Source: Limnomonas spitsbergensis (lineage: Eukaryota > Chlorophyta > Chlorophyceae > Chlamydomonadales). Taken from it: a stretch of DNA of 64,000 nucleotides. Each line of letters begins with the position of its first letter. Position 1 is the first letter of the stretch. The notes beneath the pieces were generated by a model. The model searched no databases. It was given only the letters and a program-made list of their open reading frames with translations, and was not told the origin of the DNA. The position numbers and the translations under genes are program-made. Below, piece after piece: positions 44,601 to 54,700 of this stretch. Location: contig JAYJMM010000114.1 in assembly GCA_037349105.1 (NCBI GenBank), forward strand, positions 4,703,501-4,767,500, read 5' to 3'.

Positions 44601-47472
44601 GTTCAGCCTACCTTACCATGCCATTGGTTTGGAGAGTGGATGCCGAAGGGCTAGCTGTCGTTCAGCCTACCTTGCCACGCCATTGGTTTGGAGAGTCGAC
44701 GCCGAAGGGCTAGCTGTCGTTCAGCCTACCTTACCATGCCATTGGTTTGGAGAGTCAACGCCGAAGGGCTAGCTGTCGTTCAGCCTACCTTACCATGCCA
44801 GTGCTGCTGATTATATCCCGGGTGATGGGATGTGATTAGAGCTACCAGCTGGCCGATGCCCGTCCTTTAGCATTCATTGCAATGGACGGGTTAAGAGAGT
44901 CAACGGCAAACCGCTTTCCGTCGTTTAGCATCCATAGCCATGCCAGTGCCTAGCCTGGCGGACTCATGCTTATGTTTGAAGGCAACGCTCTTGGCAGGTC
45001 CCCCTATGTCTGATCTAGACTGGCTGGCTGAGGCTTATGTTTTGCTGGCTGAGGCTGAGGCTTATGATTTGAAGGCAACTACGCTGGCAGGCCCCCCTAT
45101 GCCTTACCAAAACTGGCCGGCTGAGGCTTTCTTTGTCGGCTCAGGCTGAGGCTCATGTTTTGGCCGGTAGAGGCTAATGTTTTGAAGGCAACTATCTTGG
45201 CAGGCCCCCCCTGTGCCTGACCTAGCTGATGTCCTTCGTAGATAAACTGCAAGTCTATCAGCTTCTCGGCCTATACTCATAGGGCCTGGGAGTTAAACAA
45301 ACATGCAACATCTGCTGATCTGCCCCACGCTTCTTTTTTCGAATTGTAATTGTGAAGAGAATTTCAAAAGCCTCTCCAGTTTCCTGGCACATGCCTGATA
45401 GGGCCTGAGAGTTTTAAACAAGCATGCGACATCTGCTGAGAGCCAAGCCATTCTCAAGTCCATCCCAGCAGTTCTGCAAACGAAGATCGCCCCCCCCCTC
45501 CATCCTCACCTCTCACCCACCCTCCCCCCTCTCCTCTCCCGCAGTACGCCTCAATGAAGATCGTGGCGCCTCCCCAGAACAAGGAAGACCCCGCGGCCGC
45601 GCAGAGCCAAGCCATCCTCAAGTTCCTCCCGCTCATGATCGGGTGGTTCTCCCTCAACGTGCCGTCGGGCCTCACGCTGTACTGGTTTGTCAATAACATC
45701 CTCAGTACCAGCCAGCAGTACTACCTCAAGAAGACCACAGTGGTAGGTCAGGGTTTGTGGTATCTGAGGGTTTAGTGTTACGGGTTTGTGGTATCTGAGG
45801 GACGAGGGTTTAGGGTTGTGGTATCTGAGGGTTTAGGGTTACAGGTTTGTGGTATCTGAGGGTCGAGGGTGAAGGGTTTGTGGTATCTGAGGGTTAAGGG
45901 TTTGTGGTATCTGCAGGTCGGGGTTCAGGGTCGTATCAAGTTGCCAACCCCTGACCCCCCTGCTACCTCGGTAGACGACATTGGTTAGCTATGGCTCAGG
46001 GTCTTGGTAACCCCCTGAAACCTACTGCCTCGAGATGACAACAGTGGGAGGTCAGGGTTGTTGGTACAAAGGGTCAGTGTAAGGGTTTTCATTCTGCTTC
46101 CCTGATATCCAAAATGCCCATGTGTCTGACAGTCGTGGCCTCAAATCCCTGCTCTGAACACTTAAGCCCAGGTGTCCTAAGCCCTGGAATTGATGAAGCT
46201 CTCGTATCGCAAGCCTGGAAATCCCGAGCCCTAGTGCCCTCAGCCCTGATGCCCTGATCCCTGATGTCCTTGCTCTCCCAAATAAACTCAGCATCAGCAG
46301 GAATGGCCCGCATCAGCTTCTTAACCCTTCACCCGAAACCCTGGTATAAAGCTATTGCTGGAATCTCAAGCCCTGATGCCCCGAGCCCTGATGTCCTTGC
46401 TCGTCCTACAAAAAGCTCAGCCTCAGCAGGAATGGCTTGCATCAGCACCTTCCGCCTGGTATAAGCCCCGGTGCTTGGCACCTTAACCCTGGTAGAAACC
46501 TGGTGCTGGAATCCCTATACCTGATTAGTCATGTCTCCGGCGCTTCCATCATTGCATGTCCAGATCTCTGGACAACATTGGGATCTCTGGTTTAAGGGGA
46601 ACTGGCCAAACCCTGAACCCTACATCTTCATCATGTCCAGCATTGCCTGTCCAGATCATAGGACATGATTGGGTTTTCAGGGTTAAGGGAATACAGGCAA
46701 ACCCTACGTCTTCAGCATATCCAGCATTGCCTGTCCAGACGACAGGACAGCACTGTCCAGCACCTGAAGCCTGAATCCCTGGTCCCAGTACCCCAAACCC
46801 TGATTAAGTGCTGTCTGAAGCTTTTTTGTGATTTCCTGTCCAGATCGGCGCGGCCGCGCCAGCATTGGCCAGCAACAGCACGGAGGCTTCCACAAATATC
46901 TTTGTCAAGCCCAAGGAGGAGAGGATCAAGAGAACCACTGGTGAGCGCAGCCCGGTGCTGCCCCTATGCAGGACTGTTAGTGCCCGTCTCTCCTCCCATG
47001 TGGGTGTGCCAGTTGCTGCCCCCATACAGCTGTTAGCGTTGGTAGCTGGTCCCATGCGGCTGTTAGCGCCTGTTGCTCCTAACATGCAGCTGTTACTGTT
47101 GGGCGCCACCGCCATTCGGATTTCCGTGCTCCTTTCTCCATAATTGCTTTGCCTCCCCTTCTCATTCTCATAATATCATTAGTAATCCTTTATTTACTCT
47201 GCTCTTCATTCCCATGCGATGCAAAACCTTGAAACTCAGCTCTTTCTCCTGCATCCCTGAGCGCCGCCCATGTTGACACTGTAGGCCGGGACAACGGCTC
47301 GAGGCGCAGCCGACGGGAGGATGGCACCGGCTCTGACAGCGAGGCCATTGACGTCGAGGCCGAGGTCATGAGCAGCTCGTCGCCCGCGACCGCGTCACAG
47401 GACCAGAGCGGCGGCGACAAGTTTCGTGCGCTCAAGGCACGCGAAGCTGCGATGAAGGCTGGCAAGCAGTAG
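38601..47472 (+). CDS. ALB3: Alb3/OxaI/YidC-type thylakoid membrane insertase
   Basis: Exons: 38601-38704 (least certain), 38783-38912, 40014-40124, 41115-41324, 42433-42504, 44040-44147, 45545-45742, 46844-46940 and 47285-47472 (TAG); about 405 residues with matching phases throughout. Alb3 inserts light-harvesting and photosystem proteins into the thylakoid with the chloroplast SRP. The proposed exon 1 encodes an Ala/Ser-rich transit peptide (MMAASVCSLKGLGAQ). The insertase core shows VMVKLATFPLTQKQ, VQALAPRVKELQARYA, EAGVNPLAGCLPTLATIPIF, EPFFWIPDLSGP, MSWLFPFVDGHPPIGW and FLPLMIGWFSLNVPSGLTLY, in family order with about five membrane segments. The charged stromal tail (RSRREDG, acidic Ser-rich stretch) is where cpSRP43-binding motifs lie in relatives. 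The stop at 47470 lies in a repeated exon-end segment. Confidence 0.93.
40205..40935 (+). repeat. Donor-edge copies downstream of ALB3 exon 3
   Basis: Five copies of the exon 3 end (GTCATGGTCAAGCTGGCGAC..CAGAAGCAG/GTAAGT) lie at about 40209, 40332, 40605, 40735 and 40883. The donor changes with distance: GTAAGT in the true site, GTAAGG in copies 1 and 2, GCGTGG and GCGAGG in copies 3 and 4. Confidence 0.92.
41455..42120 (+). repeat. Donor-edge copies downstream of ALB3 exon 4
   Basis: Five copies of the exon 4 end (CTGTACAAGGCGCTGACAAA, GGCTGC.GATGAG/GTGC) lie near 41457, 41608, 41742, 41838 and 42068, separated by G-rich GGGGAGGGGAAGG sequence. The minus strand of this region has long spurious Pro-rich open frames. 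Confidence 0.9.
42530..42610 (+). repeat. Donor-edge copy downstream of ALB3 exon 5
   Basis: One copy of the exon 5 end and donor (TTGACTGAGCAGGCAAGC/GTGAGTGGCATGGG) lies at about 42566-42605, some 80 bp after the true donor at 42505. Confidence 0.85.
43195..44039 (+). repeat. Acceptor-edge array upstream of ALB3 exon 6
   Basis: Eight units of about 62 bp at 43170-43690 share GGGCATGTGGTGGCTGATCC and TTTTGCTGACCCC. They resemble the first bases of exon 6 (GGGCATGTCCTGGCTGTTCC, TTTTGTGGATGGAC). Better matches lie at about 43843 and 43948. This also explains long repetitive minus-strand open frames here. Confidence 0.8.
44330..44830 (+). repeat. Donor-side array downstream of ALB3 exon 6
   Basis: About eight nearly identical units of 62-63 bp (TTCAGCCTACCTTACCATGC, then CATTGGTTTGGAGAGTCGAC) start from the exon 6 block GCCTACCTTGCCATGCCAGT. 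The last unit at about 44785-44825 again reads into GTGCTGCTGATTATATCCCG, the exon end. Confidence 0.88.
45750..45935 (+). repeat. GTTTGTGGTATCTGAGGG tandem repeat
   Basis: Six units of 25-35 bp follow the donor of ALB3 exon 7 (45743). The first unit lies inside the first 40 bp of the intron. No exon sequence is included, so this array arose from intron sequence only. Confidence 0.8.
46540..46775 (+). repeat. Degenerate acceptor-edge copies upstream of ALB3 exon 8
   Basis: Three units with AGCATTGCCTGTCCAGATC-like sequence lie at about 46552, 46635 and 46718. The true acceptor reads TTTCCTGTCCAG/ATCGG, with CCAGCATTGGCC just inside the exon. The similarity is short and tentative. Confidence 0.5.
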
Positions 47473-47860
47473 ATGGCTGTCCAGGGAGGAGCAGCCCGCA
47501 GCACGCGACCTGAAAGGGTGGTGTGGTGCAGTCCTGCGGGTGCGGCAAGCAAGGAGGCTGCCCTGAAGGCTGGCAAGAAGGAGACATGGGATGCTTCGTT
47601 GACGGCTGGCAAGCAGGAGATGGCTGTGGAGGTATTCCTGCAGTGACTATCAAGCAGACCCTCTGTGGTAGTGACGATTGCTGGGGTTGAGGCACGCGAG
47701 AAGGCTGCTCGGAAGGTCGGCAAACAGTACATGCGATGCTGTATTGAAGACTGGCAGGCAGTAAGAGTGATGGCGTTTTTGAAGGCCGTCAAGCAGTTAG
47801 CGGATGGGGTTACTACATCAGCACCTGGTGGTGGCGGTGTGATGTGGTGAAGAACTAGAC
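47473..47860 (+). repeat. Copies of the ALB3 last-exon end after the stop
   Basis: At least three degenerate repeats of GAAGGCTGGCAAGCAG and flanks follow the TAG at 47470-47472 (near 47560, 47600 and 47690). The copy at 47605-47625 reads GGCAAGCAGGAGATGGCTGT where the exon reads GGCAAGCAGTAGATGGCTGT. The exon frame stays open for 57 codons past the TAG, to a TGA at 47644. Confidence 0.75.
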
Positions 47861-48149
47861 AGCAGCAGCAGCCACTCGAGGGAGGAGCTAGGCTGGGCTG
47901 CCTGTCGACTTGAGGGACCTGACTTTTTTTTTGCAGGTTCTCTTGGAGGGGTTGAGGGTTTGGGGCAGGTGGAACCTTACTTAGGACTTGAACCCTGACC
48001 CTCTATTGGCTCAAAAGCTGGGTGACAGATGAGTCTGGACTGTCTGGAATGAGCAGAGAGCAGTTCGTGTGGTGAAGTAGCAGCGGCAGTCTTGTCAGCA
48101 CTAGTCCGAGTGCTACAGTGTGAGTAGTGGAACTCGTGAGTTTTCCGAC

Positions 48150-50310
48150 GTGGCCGAGCTTTATAAAAAGCAGGGCCTAGAGGTGTAAGTCATTAACAGT
48201 GTAAGTACCGGGAGTTTAGATAAAAATATCACAATGTCTGTTTGTCAGGTGTCAGGCGGTTGGGTATTTCAATGTTCTGGTCAGCTGCATGCATGGGTTT
48301 TGTTACGCGGAGATCGCTTGACGAAACACAGGTGTGCTTGAATTGTGACCCAAATCAACCAGAACCTCGGTAACGTGACTGTGCAACAGACGTCCTTCGC
48401 CCTCTCACTCGAACTGCCGGTCCCCTCCACCTTCAAATAAGTCTTTGATATCACACCTCTGGACCTGCTGAAAGGGCTAGGCAGCACGGGCGCTCAACTG
48501 ATTGGTTGGGAGGAAAGGAGCGCAAGTCAATCAGCCCTCCGACCTTAAAAAGTAAGTTGTTGGATGGAACCGAGCTTCAAGAAGCAGGACTTGATGTGTA
48601 GCTTCGTTGACCCAGTCAAAGAAAGGGTCAATGACACAACACCTCCTGGCCCTGCCGAAAAGGCTCCGCTATATGAGCGACCTTTTGTTCGGCTGGGGGT
48701 AAACATGGGCACAAAATAAAACGGTAAGAAGGGGGAGTATCCTCAGTGAGGTTAGTCATTTCAGTCCAACAGAACAGCACATTTGATGCATGGGACACAA
48801 GGCACCAAGTACGCTTACCTGTAGGACAGAGCAAAAACCAGTGCCCCCCCCTGGGCTAGCAACCAACCCACAAACACTGAGCAGTGGGGTGGGAATAAAC
48901 CGCACTGCAGAAGGTACGCCCCAGTCTTAAAACATGACGTGCGTGCAAAAGAGTTTGGTTGGACACAGCTAGGAAAAGTTAAGAATGTATACAAGAGTGT
49001 TTGAGTGACGCATGGAAAGTCTGTGTGGAACTGTGTGATGCGCAACTTAAGTGAGTATAGTGTTTTGAAGTGTGAACTTTGTGTCTAAATCATTGAGAAA
49101 AGTAGAGACTTCATATGTTGTGCTGACAGCCGGCGCTGTTAGCCATTTGAATAGTACCATATGTTGATATATGTGGCACCACTTAGGGCCGTATGAAAGG
49201 CACACCGGTGGCATCCATACCCAAAGCTCGATGGATCGGACCCGCCAAACGATCCTCTCTCTCCCCCTGTCTAGATTGCTGGGTTCCATGCTCCTTACCC
49301 CTCACACAGGAGGGGGGCATAGCTGTGTCACGACGTATGACTGCACCGTGCGTTTGACTGCGCCAACTGCTTTTTCGGTTGGAAGTTATGTGTGAACCTG
49401 AACAAGTGTGTTTGCCGTCTTAGGGGATCCCGAACTGGATCCTTTACTTTTTCTTTCTTACTTGATTTCACGGCCTTCAATAGACTCTTAACGTGTCCAG
49501 CTATTGTTCTTGAATATCGATTCGCAAGTTAATCGTCAATCAAAGTCTTACCAAGGGGAAACTGGCAGAACAGCTAGGCCAACAGCGACCCTATAAGCAT
49601 CAACAAGTCTCCTAATACGAAGCTGGCAGAGCATCTAGGCCAACAGTCGACTATCTGCAGCAATTAGAGTTATTCCTGCCTCTTAACAAGGCATATCTCC
49701 AGCCCTACAGCTGGATATTACCACCAACCAACCATCACATCTCCACTACAAAGCCTTTCCTGTGGCTCCAAGTCGACCATCTGATTTATCAGAGATATCT
49801 TCAGTCAGCAGAAGTCGCCAAGCAAGCGACTCATCACAGCAGATCAACGGCCAAATTCGCCCAAGATCGTCCCAGGAAGTCTAGAAGTACCTCAGGAGTC
49901 GAGGCTTTACGGAATGTCTTGTGTTCTTTTCGCTTGGTGCACCCATTCCTTAGGGTGCACCCCTGTGCCGCGACAACTGCACCATGTTCCTGCTGGCTGT
50001 GCATGGTAGCTGGAATTGAGCTTGCTCAAACCCTTTCAGCCCCACGTGGCCGAGCGTTCAGCAAGGCTCGGCGGGTATGCACCATTCTAAATTTAACGCA
50101 CACCCCGAGTCCCTGACATGGGCTGCTGCTCCAAGCCCTGCTGCTTGGACCACTGGCGGAAGTTGAACACTACTGCGCCAAGTCCCAATTGGTGCAGCGG
50201 TGCCTATTAAAGCCACTGCCTTGCAATCTGACAGGCCTGACAGTGATCTGGCAGTTTTGAACAGGGCCCCTAGGTATCGAGTTAATGACGTTACACCTCT
50301 GGGCCCTAGG
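48150..50310. repeat. Intergenic repeat block: DR-A fragments and SINE-like copies
   Basis: DR-A core fragments lie at about 48158-48200 (-), 48445-48520 (+), 48630-48700 (+) and 50284-50312 (+). Relatives of the possible tRNA-derived repeat lie at 49180-49335 and 49965-50095, which together correspond to the uninterrupted unit at 320-565. About 630 bp separates them. No host gene is recognised. Confidence 0.55.
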
Positions 50311-50516
50311 TGTCTAGTAGTAATATCATTGATCCTCGGTTCCCTGCCTGGTATGTCTGGCCCCACACCCGTTTATCCTGTGTTTGGCTGGTTGAGTCTC
50401 GGTACAAGGAGATGCAGCGAGTTCAGATTTACGGTATCAGGTTTGAGTCTTATTATACAAATGATGAGGGGCACAGAGACGAGGGGGGTTTTCTCTTTGA
50501 CCTTCTCACTGACTGA
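50310..50516 (+). CDS. Short unrecognised ORF
   Basis: A 68-codon frame follows a DR-A core directly. Its 3' half (SRYKEMQRVQIYGIRFES, then acidic residues) has a natural protein-like composition. Splice sites and relatives are unknown. It may be part of a mobile element, an exon of an unrecognised gene, or a chance frame. Confidence 0.2.
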   Translation: MSSSNIIDPRFPAWYVWPHTRLSCVWLVESRYKEMQRVQIYGIRFESYYTNDEGHRDEGGFLFDLLTD

Positions 50517-51004
50517 GTAACTGCCTGATACATCATACGATCATACCAGAGAATCATACATCATGAAGCTCTGAATCATACATCAATACATCATGAGAAA
50601 TCATGAGTAGAGGTTCTGGAGCTGTGGGGAAATTCGGGAATACTAAGGCCCAGCTCTGGTTGCCTTGTGCACCGAGTGATAGTGATTTAGCGCCACGTAA
50701 GTATTTGAATGCAGGTTTTATCTGCTGCTGCTGCTGCTTCAGCGGAGGCATCGACAGCGCTTCTTCAAGCAGAGGAGTGGCAGCCGGGGGCGGATGATGT
50801 AGAAGATGATGTAGGGCATATCTTGATAGACTGTTGGTATTTTGTTTCCTTTCTTTATTTATTAGGGGCGGTAACGGGATGCCACTCATACATCAGTGAT
50901 TGGTGCCTTAAAGCTGTAGATGGCCCTCAATTATATATTGCTACGACCTCGGAATGCTACTCTTGCATTTCATGCAACATAGACGATTGAGAGGGCTGCC
51001 ACGC

Positions 51005-51735
51005 ACCCAGGCTGAGAGTGCCATCATGACGCTCCGAGTCTTGCGCGCTAGCTTACCCACCGATTAGCATATACCGGTAGTTGTGCAGTGGACCACATTT
51101 GTATCGTAGCTTCTGGGATGGGCCTCAATCTCACTCGGTTTTAAACTTGCGCAGCAGAACCATAATGAAGCATTTACGCACCTTCCTCTTATTGATACAT
51201 GATGACGCGCGGAGCTGCATACAAATTACGAGGGGCGCAGGTTCTAACTTTGCGCACCTGATTATCTATGCCGCAGGAGCATGAACACACGTCACACCGG
51301 TCACCATGGTGAGCCCTCTCGATGCTCTTCCCATGCTTGTCGGCTGGTCATGCCCAGGAGTGCCAGGCACCAGCCTAACCCATGCCAAGTTCTCTTCTTA
51401 GCTCACTCCAGCCCATTCCATGCCTTACCATGCGCTGAGCCTTGCCATACATTGAGCTGTGCCTTGCAATGATTCTTGTCATGCATCGAGTTTTGCCATG
51501 CATAGAGTCTTGTCATGCATTGAGCCTTGCCATGCACTGCGTGTTGCCATGCATGGCATCTTACCTTGAATTGATTTTCGCTTTCCATTGTTTCTGGGGT
51601 ATAGAGCTCATGCGATAAACCCTTATCAACCCGGCCCTCTGAATGCCAACCCGGGGTTAGGTTTTAGGTTTGAAACCCTCCCCTATACACCCTGGCTGAG
51701 AGCCATGGTGGTAGGGGCGCTGGATGGCCTGTCGC
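51005..51735 (+). repeat. Acceptor-edge copies upstream of the first mapped VIT exon
   Basis: Copies of CAG/GCTGAGAGCGATGATGATG occur near 51008-51035 (CCCAG/GCTGAGAGTGCC) and 51690-51735 (GGCTGAGAGCCATGGTGG..GCGCTGGATGGCCTGT). The true exon begins at 51798. A separate 20-24 bp repeat of TTGCCATGCATTGAGCC fills 51415-51580. Confidence 0.75.
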
Positions 51736-51797
51736 ATCTGCCATGCTAGGGTTTGAGCTTCTTTACTCTAACCCTTGAATCCTACCCAATGCCTCAG

Positions 51798-54700
51798 GCT
51801 GAGAGCGATGATGATGGGGGCGCTGGATGGCCTGTTATCTGTTGCGTCGGTCATGCTTGGTGTTGGCGGAGGGACCGGAGACCTCAACGCCATGCGGCTT
51901 GCCGGTGTGGCTTCATGGATTGCCGGGGCGCTCAGCATGTTCCTAGGTGAGGCATCAGCATGTCCCTAGGTGAGGCATCAGCATGTTCCTAGGTGAGGCA
52001 TCAGCATGTCTTTGGGTGAGGTCGAGCATGTCCCTAGGTGAGGCATCAGCATGTCCCTAGGTGAGGCATCAGCATGTTCCTAGGTGGGGCATCAGCATGT
52101 TCCTAGGTGAGGCATCAGCATGTTCTTGGGCGAGGCCTGAGCATGTTCTTGGGCGAGGCCTGAGCAGTTTCTAGGTGAGGCATCAGCATGTTCTTGGGCG
52201 AGGCCTGAGCATTTCCTTTGGTGAGGCAATAACATGTTTTGGGGTGAAGCCTGAGCATGTTCTTAGGTGAGGCCTGAGCATATTGACCACGGCATGGTGC
52301 CTACCATCCATTCTCAATGGAGAAATTGCTTGCATTAAATGGCACGTAACAAGCAATCTCTTCATTGGAAATGCACAGTTTTCCAGAATGACAGGCCGTG
52401 GGGACAGCTGAGTTCTGATGCAAAGATAATGCGGTGGAACGGTACGTTGCGGGCACAGGTGTGGTATTGACGCAAGGGCGCGGTGTATCTCTGCAAGTGC
52501 TACACTTTTTCCGGGGCCATCAGCTTCAACTGGCCCCAAGGAGTCACACCATGCATGCTTGCATGCATGCATGCAGAGTCACCATGCATGCTTGCATGCA
52601 TGTAGAGTCACCATGCTTGCATGCATGCATGAAGAATCATCTTTGTAAATCAAGACAGTAGGACAAGTCGGTGACGCAGGCCTTGCTCAGCCAAAGTGCA
52701 GTTTTGTGGCTGACTGTAGCCGAATCGTAGCTAATTGAAGCTTCAGCGCTTCCAAAGGAACTTCCAAAGGAACGCTGAATTGGCTGTGCGCAGGCGAATA
52801 CGCGTCCGTAGCTGCACAGCTAGACTCGGAGGCAGCGGACATTGAAAAGGAGAAGGCCATGCAGGAGACGCCGCAGAACAGGGCACATGAGCTGTACGAG
52901 CTGACGCAGATCTATGTGAACCGAGGGCTGTGCTTGGAAACTGCAGCACAGGTGAGAAAGAGAGAGACAGGGAAGTGTGGGATTGGTGGGCTGTGCTTGT
53001 TAAGAGAGAGAGGGAAGCGTGGCCTCGTGTGATTGGTGGGCTGTGCTTGTTAAGAGAGAGAGGGAAGTGTGGCTTTTTGGATGATTGGGCTGTGCTTGGA
53101 AACTAAAGCGCACTAGCGCAGGTGAGGAAGAGAGAGAGAGACAGGGGGAAGCGTGGCCTTGTGGGATGGGTGGGCTGTGCTTGGAAACTGCAGCAAATGT
53201 GAGAGAAAGGCAGAGAATAGTGGCCTTGTGGGATGGGTGGGCTGCGCTCAGTATGAGCAACGCAGAAGGGCAGTGGAGGCGTGGAGAAAGTTACGGGGTA
53301 GGGTAGTTTTGGGTGTGTGCTGTGCCTTGTTACAGTATCAAAGGTAAGAGAGGGACGCAGGTGGTGGGTGGGTGGGCTGGGCTGATGGGTGGGCTGGGCT
53401 GAGCATCAGGAACTCAGGTGAGGGAGAAGGCTGTCGTATCTTGCGGTTGGGCCCCCCCTGCTTTTCCAATAAGGTTACCCCCCCTTTTTTCTTGGGGCCC
53501 CTTGTGGGGGGGGGGAGGCTTCACAACAAAGCCTGTGGACGGGCAAGTGGGGCAGGTTTCAGATCATGATCGGCCGGGAGCCGTGTCTATTTTGTTAGCC
53601 GTGGGGCCGTGGGGCCTGGGAGCCGCGTGCACCAAGGTTGGCGCAAGATTGGGGATGGTTTTGCTGGTCTTGCATCACGGATGGCTGCAACATCCCGCAA
53701 CATCCCGGCAACGTCCCATGCTCCGCAATTCCTGTAACCCATATTCCGCATCATCCCGCAACATCCTGCAACATCCCATGCTGCGAAACATCCCGTCAAC
53801 ATGGGGGGTGCAACATGCCATGATGGGGTGTGTTACGTCCTGCAACATCTCACACTCTATGAAAAGCCACATCATGCGCCATCCCGCACTCCACCGCATC
53901 CCGAGAAACCCGCAAACACCCCACTCCCCACAGGTGGCCGAGCAGCTGACAGCAAAAGACGTGATCCGCGCACATGCGCGCGACGAGCTGGGCATCGATC
54001 TGGACCACATGGCAAACCCTCTTCAGGTGAAAAACACACAGCAGGAGCAAGACAGGTGCCTCCGACAAGGCAGCGCTATATGTTGTGGCATGGAGTGTAG
54101 GTTTAGGGTTAAACCCTACACTCCAAACCCTACACCCTGAACCCTATTCAAGTGAAAACAAAAGGCAGCCAAAGCAAGACATGTGCCTCCGTCAAACAGC
54201 GCTACATGATGTGGCATGGAGTGAAGGTTTAGGGTTAAACTCTACACCATAAACAAAAGGCAGCAGTAGTAAAACAGGTGCCTCAGACAGACAGAGCTGA
54301 ATGGCATGGAGTGTAGGCTTAGGGTTCAGGGTTAGGCCCTGAACAGGCAGCTGAAAATGGCAAACTCTGTTCAGATGACAAGAGGCGGCTAACAAAAAGG
54401 CAGCTCAAATAAGAAAGCTGCCTCCGGCAACCCCTGTTGCGAGATGTTGCATGGAGTGTTGGCTGATGTCAGCAAGTGACGGTATCCAGGCTGCAGACGA
54501 GCAACAATAGACACATTTGTTTTCAAAAACAAGGCTCTGGTTTGTCATCTGAGCATGCTCGGGTGACGAATCGGCGCCCTCTCTTGTTCTCGCTTAGCCA
54601 CAGCGCAAGGAATTGGTTGAGTTACTTAGTGCGCTCAAAGCCACCCTCGGCAAGCTGATGGGCAGGCACGGCTGTGCTGATGGGGACCAAGCAAACCATG

